Positions 20,696 to 31,271 of a stretch of 64,000 nt of DNA are shown one piece after another. The notes beneath the pieces were generated by a model that was given only the letters and a program-made list of their open reading frames with translations, was not told where the DNA came from and searched no databases. Within the stretch, counting starts at the first letter, position 1. Every line of letters starts with the position of its first letter. The stretch comes from Zasmidium citrigriseum (lineage: Eukaryota > Ascomycota > Dothideomycetes > Mycosphaerellales > Mycosphaerellaceae). The position numbers and the translations under genes were made by a program. Location of the stretch: positions 352,798 through 416,797 of the forward strand of contig NHNW01000035.1 in assembly GCA_002786025.1 (NCBI GenBank). The letters are read 5' to 3'.

Positions 20696-21481
20696 CTACT
20701 CTTTCTCAATGGCTTCTTCAGCCTTCACACCCTCATCTTCCTCCTTCGTCGGCAACAAATGCGTCTCGCAACGACAGTCCCAGGTCCCCACCCGACTTTC
20801 CAGCAACTTCCACTTCACCACGGGTCCCGCCTCCTCCATCTCCATCAGGATCTTACGCACACGCTCGACTCTTGCAGTCTCCACTCCATCTGGCAAGTAG
20901 ACCCTGAATTCCTTCACCAGGGCGGCCTGCTCCATACTCACCATCTTCAACCATGCCCGGATCTCATCGAAGCCGTCAGAGCGGCGCAGAGCAGTGATGT
21001 AGAAGATGCTGCGGCCGTAGAACATGGGGAGTGTGTCAGCGCGGACTTGGCGGCTGACTTGCGTAAGGGCGGGCGGTGAGGTGTTCTCGATGTGGTCACG
21101 CAGCTCTCTGTCGGGGCGGGAGCAGATGTTGTGGTAGCTGCTGGCGTCTTTGGTCATCATGATGGGGTTCTTGGGGTTGACCTACATGGCTCATTAGTCA
21201 AGGCTCTTTCAAAAGCTCTTCGGAACGTAGTGACTGACCCAGAGAAACGTCTTGGGCCGATAGTCGCAGTATATGGGCTCTGGCATGTTGCGTCGTTTGC
21301 CGCGCCGGGCGCGTCGAAGGTAGTTCTGAATGTAGCAGGTTGCACCATCCTCCAGCTTGTCGCCGCGGATGATGCGGTTGCATTTGCGACATTGGTAGAG
21401 CTGAAGGCAGCCGGAGAGGTCGTAGATGTGGTTGCGCAGCTCGGCTGGCAGGGAGAGGAAGGTCTTGGGCTCATCAGCCAT
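20696..21481 (-). CDS. tandem array member D
   Basis: 242 aa from exons 21481..21239 and 21181..20696 (intron 57 nt). It opens FLSLPAELRNHIYDLSGCL, with QCRKCNRIIRGDK, a basic RRARRGKRRN insert and TFLW|VNPKNP. The second half has ALTQVSRQVRADTLPMFYGR, WLKMVSMEQAALVKEFRV and a final DCRCETHLLPTKEE. It is the most divergent of the four paralogues. Its upstream element at about 21570-21583 is only partly like those of A-C. Confidence 0.75.
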
Positions 21482-23850
21482 CTTGTCGTCCGACGTCGAG
21501 ATGTTGGGGGTTTTGTTGTTGATTCGAGGAAGATTGGATTTGCGACGAGTTGAAGGGCGCTAAATTTGAGGCGCACGTGCAAGCGACGCGGAGTGAAACT
21601 TGCGACCGGTGCTTACAAAGGCCACAATCTCAGAGAGGCAACAAGCTCGGTACTCTTTGTTCTCGTAAGTCCAACGTCGACTCCGAGCAAATGCATTGTT
21701 TGACCCTCGATCACGTTGCAAGCAGTCCTGCAGAGGAAGCGACCTACAAAGAAACTTCGGACGAGTACCTCAAGCAATGTTGTCCTTCATGTATACCTAA
21801 CGGATTGAGTCCTAGCTGAACATTTACTGAGAGCGCTTTAATCATGATGAGACTGCGTTGTCTTTTGCATGTAAGAGAGCGAAGATGACCTAGAAAGAGA
21901 TACGTGGACTGCACCGTACCGTAGCTCCTCCTCGCGGAAATCGAAGAGATTATCTGCGTCCTCTGCAATCTAGTCCGTTAAGTCGTGATGGTCAATGTCG
22001 CGGTGCCCTAAGGTACTGGAGAAGGAGTCATGTACTTTTCAGGGCACAAGAGTTTGGCCTTGCGAATGCTTGTTCGGTCGAAGCCATTGTCTCTGAGTTG
22101 GCCCTCGGCCTACAATTCCAACAGCTGCTATTTTGAAGAGATTGGTGATTTTCTGGAGCAGGGTCACGTTTCAAGTCCTTGAGCGGACTGGATTCCGTGC
22201 TCAAAACATTCGTCGGATCCTGCCAGAGTTCCGTGAGTTCGGGGACCCTGATGATGCTCTTCATGGACCACGGTCGTCCATCAAGGCGGTGCAATCCAGA
22301 CTGCCGGTAAGGAGAGAGGCACAATTTCAACGGTGATGGAGGACTGCAATGTCTTTCATCACACGCTGACCGAATTCCTGGGTCTGGGATCGGGGCAGAT
22401 TAACGTAATCATCAAAGTCCTCCACGTGTGCGTTGGCGAAGCTGACATTCCTGGTCTTGACGTTTTCATCCAATAGAGACAGCAATGGACAACCGGAATG
22501 GCTAACCGCGAGTCGGGTCGGCTTCCATGTCTCGATCGGCATCGAATAGGCAGTGGCAGCAAGGGAAGGAAACGTATTTCGTACCGCCGAGGATCGCTGA
22601 GCAAATTCACATGATTCGATCGAGGCAAAAGAACTCGCGCAGCCGCGCTGCTCCTAGTCCGTCTGCACCAAATCGAGAAGTCGGGAAGTCACAGTTTTAA
22701 GAAGTTGTCGTGGCAGCGTGCGGACTCGTCCTCTCGTAAAAGATTGCGTGAGCATGTGGAGAGCGTGTTGCAAGCTTCAACGAATGAAAGTCAGTGGGTA
22801 GTACCTCTCTCGTAAAAGGTGCGTTTCGTCGATTGCGAATCGGCAAAACTCGCACAGCCTCACAGGAGAGTCGGGACTTTGTGTTTGGCTGGGGGAAAAG
22901 AGGCTCAGCAGTCGTGAAACAGCCTCAGCACCCACAGCTGAGTTGGCACGGCGTGCGGAGGCCCACGGACGGCCCAAGTGCGGTGGGTATTTTGTTTGGA
23001 GTCGTTTGCAGATCGAACCTCTCGGACGCTGCCGACTCTGCGACAAAGGAGTGAGGCCCGCGGGCCCGGGGCATATCGTCGGCGGCTGCGTATCAGCGTC
23101 TGGAAGTTCTGGGCTCTTTCAAGTTGTGCCGAGAGTATGCGAGTGTATGGGTAGCTGTGGGCGTAGCGCTGTGTTGCTGCCTCGATTAATTTCGATTAGA
23201 CGGTTGATGGCCTGCGGTGCGCGCTCGTGCAATGGTACATGGTCGTCGGGTGGTTGCTGGTGCTGCACGTGGTGGCCGGCTCTGCCAATGGGCTCGATGG
23301 CAGCCTTTGGCGCATAAATACCTGTCCGGGCATGCCGGTCGCTGTGGATATCGTTGATGAGCACAGCATACATGCCTGAGGTGTGAGAAGGAGGTATCGC
23401 GTACGAGAGCGAACAAATGTCGTGTGAAATGAGCCAACAAAAGACAAGAATGGCGCGCAAGCACGCGATGAGCAAGTTCGGTAACGGAATTTCGATTTTG
23501 AGCCACAGTGGCTTTCGGCAACTGTTGAATGTCCGCAGTCGTCCACATGTGTAGATGTCTTACATCTGCTTAGAAGTATTGATGCAGGGGGTGGCATGAG
23601 TATCAATAGCCTACCTCTTTTTATTTAAAAGTACGTTAATGTGAAAATAAGCACTACAACCTAAGTCTCGCCACTTTCTTTCTTCAAGCTCTTAAGACAA
23701 TAATGTCCCGAGCGAAGTCGAGGTACGCCGTATCAACTGCCTCAGCTCGAAGGTCGGCCGACGGCCCGAACTGCGGCTGGGAACTCCACGTGCTAAATAT
23801 GCAGCCATTCCTCCTGTTCATCTGTTCAAGAATGCCAGCTCGAAAGCACC
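21482..23850. other. 2.4 kb with no supported gene
   Basis: Only short ORFs are present. One minus frame (about 22542..22327) reads smoothly for about 70 residues (MPIETWKPTRLAVSHSGC, HVEDFDDYVNLPRSQTQ), with no family and no clear continuation; it may be a gene remnant. CTCTCGTAAAA occurs twice (22731-22741 and 22807-22817). No RNA gene or transposon was recognised. Confidence 0.4.
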
Positions 23851-25261
23851 ATGCGGCCCGTCAAGCAGCCGGCTCTGGTCGAGCGGTCTGAGGGTGGCAT
23901 CAGGTGTATCTTGGGGAAGCCACGCCGGCGAACCCATACCAAAAGCCAAGGAGGATGCCTCAATTGCAAGCGTCGTCGAGTCAAGGTACGTTGTGGAGAA
24001 CCCCTTTGACAAGATGAAAGTATTGATTTGGCATTACAGTGCAATGAAACGAAGCCCAGATGCGAACACTGCGCGAGACGAGGAGAAAGCTGCATGTATC
24101 CCTCTTTCACGCCACTGGAGTCCCTGAAAGTACCATGTCCGGATGGCGCAAGGCAAGAAGATGGGACGGTTGGTGTTGTTCAGCCTGAATTGATTGCTGT
24201 TGACTGATCGCCTTCCAAGCTATGGCAACACTTCGCCGAGACCTTCGCAGACCCCAACAGCGGTTACCGGTTTGGTGAAGCTACCGGGCCTTGGGTTGAC
24301 AACATCTTGGCTATGAGTCTCGAGGTAAGCCAGGCACTCATTTCATTGCGTTCGTTGCTCATGTAATTCACAGTCAGCTGCGCTATACCATGCCATCATA
24401 GGGTGTGCGAGAAGCCACGTTGAGATGAAGGAATCAAGCCCTCGAGAGTCCGCTGCGCTCGCTCAACGATGTCGGGCAATTCAACGACTTTCTGCCGAGC
24501 TCAAATCGCCCACAGGGATATCTCGATCTGAATGTCACTGGGCGGTTGCGACTTGTATCGTTCTCCGAATACAGAGTGGCTTCATGGATACCGGCATGTT
24601 GGATTCCCTGATCTTTCTCCGACTGACATCCGCCTTGACCAAACTACACTTTCCCACGCACCTTCGCTCGAAAAGCCTTGCAACCGCCCAAGAAGCTTCC
24701 AATCACACACGAAAGGCCACCCAGTCACAGGTATTCGATCACAGAATCATGCAAGCCGGTCTCACATCACTAGCAAGTGTGGAAGTACCTCCCAGCGATA
24801 CGCTCCTTCAGCAGTTCCACGATGATCTGGAGCAATGCTTTTCGCTCTTCCTCGAAAGTCCTGATGATGCTCTCGGCGGCTTTCGCAAGCTTTACCTCTC
24901 GATTCTAGCCATGCCCGAGAATGCATTTCTGGGAATTTTCGACTCGAAAGCCCCGGTCGCCCGATCCCTGGTCGCGCATTACCTTGCTCTCGTACTGCTG
25001 GTCAATGCCGTTGTCATTGGCGTGTCTGTCAACGGAAATCGCACCGCTATCGGCAAAGGACCGGCTTGGATTGCTATACTTTATCGTGACTTCAACGAGA
25101 GCGACTCATGGAGCGCGAGCTTTCGCTGGCCTCTCACACTTATACGCGCGATTGGCCACATCGACCAGGAGCATTCTGAGGCTGATGATACAACTACTTC
25201 GGCGCAACTTCTTGCGAAGATCCTTCAAGAGCCTGAGCTGTTTGCGACAGGGGAGACATGA
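23851..25261 (+). CDS. Zn2Cys6 fungal transcription factor
   Basis: Exons 23851..23985, 24040 to about 24168, 24220..24324 and 24374..25261 give about 418 aa. The zinc cluster is split by the first intron: GGCLNCKRRRVK then CNETKPRCEHCARRGESC, a C-x2-C-x6-C-x6-C-x2-C-x6-C binuclear cluster with a basic KPRRRTHTKSQ lead-in. The rest is a helical fungal regulatory region without DNA-binding features. An in-frame TGA at 24205 must be removed by a second intron; donors at 24169 (GTTGGT) or 24130 (GTACCA) with acceptor CCAAG at 24219 both keep frame. If neither is used, the protein is truncated. Target genes are unknown. Confidence 0.8.
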
Positions 25262-26311
25262 ATTCCAACTCTAAACTTGCTACTTCATCGTCCAAAAGCC
25301 TTGCATTTCGGGCCAAGCAGACCATCAGCATCGAAGCTCTATTCATTGTACGCCACGGAGTCAACGACGATAGTGCCTGCTATGGGTGGCAACGGAATCC
25401 CTCTGACTCGGCGCCTTTTGCGTCTGAAGAAATCTTCATCGAAGAGGACTTGATCTTCGCCAAGTGCCCCAGAAAAACGTCTGACCAAGCATTCGAAGGC
25501 CATGCAACGACCTAGGCCCAGGGTATCGCCATATCGAATGTCGTCAACGACCGTTGCTCAGGCGCGGAAGGTGGGAGCTCTAGAACAGGTGAGGTCGGAC
25601 TTATGGCCGCCGGTAAATATATGTCTGCACACTTTTCGACAACCCTAATCTGCATTTCACGCTGACTTCGTTTGCCTCTTTAGGTTTGGCAGACGCCACC
25701 TCCATCTTGCGTACGAAGCTAGCCGTTCGCCAAGAAAAGTAGTGTTCAGTGAAGGAGGCACTACGGCCGAGAAGCTTCGTCTACTCTTCAAAGACTGGCG
25801 AGCTCGCAGCTACGGCGGACCAAAGACTCAAGTACCTCGAGATCCTTCGGCCTCTTACGAGGTCATGCGGACCCCCAGGAAGCCGATGCTGTCCTGTGTA
25901 CGAGGCACCGGCTTGGCAAGACACGCATTCGCAGAGGATAGCGTGGTGATGGAACAATTGGGATGAAGGGTTCGTATTATTAAGCTCCATCCATCGCCCT
26001 AAGCTTTTGAACAGGCTTATGAATCTTGACTTCACCTCAGGCGCTAGCCTGAAATGTTGTACATGTTGCGACACTCACAGCGAAGTCAAGAAGACGATTT
26101 GCAGACATGAGATCGGATTGACAGCGGAGAGGCATCGCCTCTCCCAGGACTTTGTGCCACGTTCCGTCCCTGGCAACCTGCGTTGACACAGCCTGTCCGC
26201 AGCCTTTCTATCAAACTCGACGTTCGACCGGAATGCCATTTGCATGGGTACTTGCGAGACCAATCAAGACGACATGATGCGAGCAAAATGCAGCGATCGG
26301 GATCGACTTCA
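25262..26311. other. 1 kb with no supported gene
   Basis: An ORF starts at 25258, overlapping the previous stop codon (ATGA), and contains ALFIVRHG, which resembles a histidine-phosphatase RHG motif. No second catalytic His or fold continues from it. The rest holds nothing recognised. Confidence 0.35.
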
Positions 26312-27022
26312 TTACTCAACACACTGTGCATACCCTTCGCCCCGTCCATCCCATCCCATGAGACGATTAGCCAGATCATTCACAAACGCCTGCGAGTCTT
26401 GATCCCCAAATCCTCGTTGGAGATACTTCTCCTGCAGCTCTCTCGAGAACAAAGTGCTTATGGCTGCAAAGGTCTGTCCGATACCACACTCGACGCCAGC
26501 CGGCTCACCGAAGAGGCTTCCGTACACGTTCCATCCCCGCTCTTTGACACCTTCCACACCCTCTCTCAGCATGTTCGCTATGCTGGCTTCCGGTCTTGCT
26601 GGATCGAATATGGATCCCTTGTAGACCTGCAGAAGTCCGCAGTAGAGTCCCTCTCCTACACATGGAGTGTTGACGTCGCCGCGGGTTTTCTGCATGACGA
26701 GGACAAGTAGGAATGAAGGGTCAAGGCCAGACTCCTCGGACACTTGCTCCAGGGCCTCATGAACGTAGTGTTGGAGATAGATGTCGCCGCTATTCGCTGA
26801 GAGAATGGTCTCGCGATTGATGTCCCATAAGGCTGGGAGTGAGAGCCACGAGGATTGAGGTGGGTAGTGTGAGTGGTAGCAGCGGTATTTGAAGGGAAGA
26901 ACATCTGAGGGGGAGTAAAGATGTTGTAGTGGCATCCGATGATGGTCTGGGTCTGCAAGTTGGGAAGCGGCTGCTAGAGCTGTGAACACAAGAAAGGATA
27001 CAAGAAAGGTCGACATATTCAT
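26312..27022 (-). CDS. secreted lysozyme/SLT-like protein, catalytic Glu lost
   Basis: 236 aa from ATG 27022. A signal peptide is evident (MNMSTFLVSFLVFTALAAAS, cleavage near residue 20). The mature part has HEALEQVSEESGLDPSFLLV, then LVMQKTRGDVNTPCV, YCGLLQVYKGS, and a C-terminal helical region ending near CVE. This order matches the fungal secreted proteins with a lysozyme-like (SLT/goose-type) fold, in which 'DPRFILAxxMQESxG..R.P' carries the catalytic Glu and 'NPGLMQ' the substrate loop. Here the Glu position is Lys 112 (codon 26689..26687), so hydrolytic activity is doubtful. The assignment rests on motif order; the family alignment is from memory. Confidence 0.6.
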   Translation of the reverse strand: MNMSTFLVSFLVFTALAAASQLADPDHHRMPLQHLYSPSDVLPFKYRCYHSHYPPQSSWLSLPALWDINRETILSANSGDIYLQHYVHEALEQVSEESGLDPSFLLVLVMQKTRGDVNTPCVGEGLYCGLLQVYKGSIFDPARPEASIANMLREGVEGVKERGWNVYGSLFGEPAGVECGIGQTFAAISTLFSRELQEKYLQRGFGDQDSQAFVNDLANRLMGWDGRGEGYAQCVE

Positions 27023-27421
27023 GAGACCCACGTTTCTCGATCGATGGCGAGTTGCAAATTGTCTTCTACATCCCTTGATATGAATACTCAAGTCTCATCT
27101 GAGTACCGTATGTGATGCTGTCTCTCCGCTTAGAGGCTCTCAGTGCCGCGCGTCCAAGTCACTCTTCGTACTATAAAAGCAACTGCTTGATCCTCTGGCG
27201 TCGAGATACTTTCTTGGCAAAGCTTCCACACAATATCGATGCCTACAAACATGTTCATTCCTCGCTTGATGAAACGGATGGCGTCTATGAAGAAGTTCAT
27301 GAGGCTTTGAACACGCGTTCTGTTGCCGGGAATCGATCGTGAGTATTTGAAGATCGGGACGACTAGTCGTGCCATGGTGACAAAAGGGGTTCCCACGAAG
27401 TCACCTTGGCACCATCGCACT
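27023..27421. other. intergenic, TATA-like site on plus strand
   Basis: TATAAAAG lies at about 27172-27179 on the plus strand, with no gene downstream of it. This is otherwise the upstream region of the lysozyme-like gene. Confidence 0.35.
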
Positions 27422-28502
27422 TCAGCCCCGGCCGTTCTCGAACCATGAGTCGTAATGCGTTCGATTCTCGCGAATCCAGCGATGTGCAGACTGACGATAC
27501 GACAGTTGATCGACGTGCTGGTATTTGTCCATCAACGTCACTGCATCCTGTCAGGACGGAGCATTAGCGGCAGATGTAGGCTCAATTCGTTGTAAAACAT
27601 ACGTTACCAAGCACCACACGGCCCAACACACGTAGCAACGACGGGCGGTATGCTTCAGGCAATGTGTCGAGGAAGGCCTTGCGTAGAACGATCCGATTCT
27701 CATCTGCCGGACGTAGCAGTCCCTTGAGCTCTTTCAATGCACGCAGATTGTGCACGAGGTTCAGATACTGTGGATGCCACAGGGGCACAACGAACCAGTC
27801 TGTCTCATGCGAATGATGTGAGTTTCAAAATCTCGAATTCTCGATCTTCGCATTGCGCTCAGGCTCACCTTCATTGGCGACTCGTCGCTCAACGTTCCCA
27901 AAACAATCCTGCTGGGTTCCGGTTCGAAACTCCCAGCCTTGTTGTGCCAAGTCATACTCTTTGATCATCTCCTCGCTAAAGCGACTGATTCCAGCCCCGG
28001 CAGTGATGCCTTGTAAGACACGCTTCCCCAATGATGGCTCTGATATGAAGCGGCTTGCAATGGTCGGGTCTGCCAGACTGTTCACATCCGGAACAATCGC
28101 TTCAGGAACGTAGTCAGGCACGGCCCAGATGCAGTATGGATTGTACACAGCTAGACCCGGGGTCGTGATAGCTTCGCGAGAATCGCCCAGAATGACAACA
28201 TCATCACGGAAGGAGGCAACGTACTTTCCGTGGCTGCCGTCGAACCACCCCATGAGGATGTCGGTTTCTCCTTTTTCAAGTGCGTGAAATGCATCAAGAT
28301 GGACGGCTGAGCTGACCTCAATGTTCACTTCAGGCAGGCTATTCGGACTGGCGCCAGTTCCAAGGAACAGACGAGCGTCTTGCAAGACGTGTGCAACGAC
28401 CTCTCCGGCGACTTGATGGAAGGACAGATCGATGCGTCCTTGGCGGATGGTGAGGTGAGTACACTGTTCTTCATAGGAGAGCTCGGGAAGTGAAGTAGCC
28501 AT
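27422..28502 (-). CDS. glycine-betaine ABC substrate-binding-like protein
   Basis: 318 aa from exons 28502..27869, 27799..27603 and 27547..27422 (introns 69 and 55 nt, the second with a perfect GTATGT donor). It resembles the substrate-binding component of bacterial glycine-betaine/proline uptake systems (OpuAC type). It begins LTIRQGRIDLSFHQVAGEVV, then FHALEKGETDILMGWFDGSH, NPYCIWAVPDYVPEAIVPDV, and a late WFVVPLWHPQYLNLVHNLRA. No signal peptide or membrane helix is visible, and no ABC partner lies nearby, so a transport role is unlikely. Related bacterial-type binding-protein genes exist in some fungi and may be old transfers. Introns show long residence here. Confidence 0.65.
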
Positions 28503-29715
28503 AGTTGACACGGGAGGCTATCTGTGTCAGTGGACCAGACCGAGCTTGTTTATAATAGTCCTACTAAAGGTAATCGTGGAAGTCACGTCCTACGGCTGAA
28601 GACCTAGCCTGCTGCTGCGGTTGTAGATATGGGCCTCCGAAGGCTGTTCAGCAGACTGTAGCTGCAGAAGGCGCATGTCTTGATACGGTGGCCTAAACGT
28701 ACTACGTTTCATCTAGTAGGTTACTACGTAGAAGCTCTAGATAGATCTCTATATACTGTAGTAACATATTAGAGCGAAGAGGCTTGTAATATTACGAACA
28801 ACTTAGGTATCTATTAAACTCAAGCGTTAATTTTCTATCTATGTAATTAGAATGTCTACAATTATCGCCCGTGGATTATCCTCGTGTTTAACGGCCCCTC
28901 CTCCTCGTGGCTTTCGCGGTCCACAACTCTCCTCTCTGTGGACAATACCACAGCAGTCTGTCGATCAATGGCACCAACCTCCGTCTTCAATGCCCTAGCC
29001 AGGCTCTCCAATGCACTCCATCCCATCCCGACGCACAGCATGCATTGCACTCATGTAATGCTGCAAAGACGAGCAGCATCGTCGGCGAACCAGGGCGGCA
29101 CGAGCGTTCACGGGCGATCCACTCTCCGCCGTCCACCGTCCAAGCGCCCGCGCAGGGCCCCACCGCGTCGTCGTCGTCGAACGTTCCATTTCGCAGCGTG
29201 CACCATCCCGGTGTCTGATTGTGACATCCATCCATGGCCAACGACACGCATGCAAGATGCCATCCATGCTCCCAGGAGCGCTTCCTTTCTTTAGTAGTTA
29301 AACCCTCGCATCCCTCTGTCTCTGTCTATCGTTTCTCTCTTTGTCTACTGCCAAACCCATATCTCTATTCTGCCTCTCACGGATAAGACCCGAGCTTATC
29401 GCGACTACTTATCTTCTCTGCCCAGCACAGTCATACTCGCCCTCAAACCCCGAGGTATGCATTCGCGCTATCCAGTCTTACCTGGTAATCCCTCAGAAAC
29501 ACCGTCCCTCGCTGACTGGTCTGCTCTCTCTAGGCGCGATTTCATTCTCTCGTTAATTGCCTCAGCGCCCGCATCTCGATCCCAATCGCACACCGCTGTC
29601 ACCGCCAGTGCTGCTCCTGCGTCTACCCGCTGCGAAAATCACGCTGGCCACGCCGTAGTCTGCACAATCGCGGCGGGCTCTTCCTCCCGTCTGCGAGTCT
29701 GACTCCCTCCGTCCA
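28503..29715. other. intergenic with TA-rich RIP-like patch
   Basis: From about 28690 to 28870 the sequence turns TA-rich with many CTA/TAG words, like the right-end block. It is probably a short remnant of a RIP-mutated repeat. The rest is normal-composition promoter-side DNA for the Ecl1-like gene. Confidence 0.5.
28690..28870. repeat. short RIP-like relic
   Basis: The segment is rich in TpA and poor in CpA/TpG, with runs such as CTCTAGATAGATCTCTATAT. No coding frame was found. It looks like a mobile-element scrap. Confidence 0.45.
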
Positions 29716-30896
29716 ATGCCCGACCGCCCCCAGCATGCGCGGACCCAGTCCCAGGGCCGCAAGGTGCTCCCACCGCATGCCAGGCCGTCCAAGGCTCCCC
29801 CATTGAGAAGAGGCGCGAGTTATAATCACGCACACCCCCAAGCCCATGGCCAGCACCACCACCACTCGCACTCCAGGTCTGGTGGTGCGGGCTGCAGCAA
29901 GAAGGGCGGCGGTGGTGAGGAGGACGCTCAGCATATCGAGGACGAGGAGGGCGGCATGGCGAGCTTCCTGCAATTCTGGTACGTACATCCAACGTGCATT
30001 GTCGCACATCTTGGCGGTAATGGAGAGGGCTTGGCTGATAGTCGACCTTTAGTGCAACCTGCGAGAAGCAGATCGTCACGCCTGGTGCGAGCATCCTGTA
30101 CTGCTCAGAAGCGTGAGTCCCGACATCCACCAGCGTGATTCTTGGCAGTCGATCTCTAACATGGTGAAACAGCTGCCGTCGGAAAGATGTCTCCAGGCCA
30201 ACTTCAATTGCGTCAATAGAGGCTGTGAGGTCGCCCTCGATATCGCATAACAACTCGGCCTTCTTCGACCACCACGACATCGTTCCACAGAGATCACCGA
30301 CCGTGCTTCGACCAGTCTCCCTCACCTTCTCCGACCTGTCACTCTCAGACTCCAACTCGTCCGCCGAAGAGACAATCGACACAATGGAGCAAGGTCACAA
30401 CGATGCTTCTCGATATCTGGAGCAGTTCTACGCCGACTTCTCCTCAGCCAATTACGCCAGCGGGACTCGTCGACCTCGCATGACCCGAGCCTCAACGGCA
30501 ACAGACAGCAGCAACCTACCCTCACTCGTTCACTCACCAAGTTCGTCATACGGCACCGTCGCTTCCAACGCCTCATATCGACCTCTACCACCTCGACACA
30601 ACCCCTTCAGCACCACGCACTACTCGACCAAGTCGATCGACCTCGTCCTTCCTTACGATCCAAACGCAAATGCCGACTCGACCAGCCCCACCACACAATT
30701 GCTGAAGGACTCGAGTTTGAAGAGCAGTGCAAGTACTCTCACTTCTTTCCGCGTGGCCGAGGCGAACGACATCACATACGACAAACGGACCCCTCAAGCC
30801 TCGAGGAGGGGCTCGGCGAAGAGCGAACGTAAAGCCGATCATTCGTTGAAACAGCTCTTCAGTCATGAAGCCATGAAGGCGCCACCGAAGCAATAA
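29716..30896 (+). CDS. Ecl1-type zinc-binding life-span regulator
   Basis: 348 aa from exons 29716..29978, 30053..30112 and 30173..30896 (introns 74 and 60 nt; total divisible by three). Once spliced, MASFLQFCATCEKQI is followed by ILYCSEACRRKD, giving C-x2-C-x13-C-x3-C. This is the pattern of the ECL1/2/3 zinc-binding proteins first described in fission yeast, which extend chronological life span on overexpression. The cysteines are split across all three exons, so unspliced reading hides the domain. The rest is low-complexity Ser/Pro/Thr-rich with LTFSDLSLSDSNSSAEE and a basic end. A His-rich segment (HGQHHHHSHSRSGG) precedes the zinc motif. Initiation at the inner MASFLQF is a possible shorter form. 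Confidence 0.82.
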
Positions 30897-31144
30897 ACAC
30901 TATATCTATCATTCGATTTCTGGCGTCTTTGGGAGGAAACTTTTAGATGATACCATAAATTGGGACAAGGCATAGCGGGATTGGCGCTGGGACATGTGGA
31001 CTCCCCTCTGAGATTTTGGAGTTTTGGGATAAAGGAAATTGGGAACAAAAGTTATTGGAATTTTGGGATTTATAGGCGTTTCTGGAACGACAGGCGGAAA
31101 ATCTGATGAAGAGTACGCCCAAACTAGCACCGGCGCTTGGGGAG

Positions 31145-31214
31145 AAAAAAGATGGACTGCCTTTTGGCAGATCTCGATCACATAATATTCTATCTAACCA
31201 CTAGACTATATCGC
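31145..31214 (-). pseudogene. tRNA-like Pol III pseudogene
   Basis: On the minus strand GCGATATAGTCTAGTGG opens like a tRNA and contains a good A box (TAGTCTAGTGG) followed by TTAGA. About 30 nt later GATCGAGATC weakly resembles a B box. A short GCCAAAAGGC hairpin and a TTTTTT terminator follow. It does not fold as a full tRNA: the anticodon stem does not pair and the T arm is poor. It is best read as a decayed tRNA or the head of a tRNA-derived SINE. Confidence 0.4.
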
Positions 31215-31271
31215 TACGCAGCAGGGTCACATTTTGGCTCGCTTGCATGCGTCTAAATCATACGATCACGG

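Noticed and set aside
25258..25515. ORF with ALFIVRHG, like a histidine phosphatase
   Set aside because: Only the RHG word is present; no continuation of the fold or second catalytic His, and the start overlaps the preceding stop.
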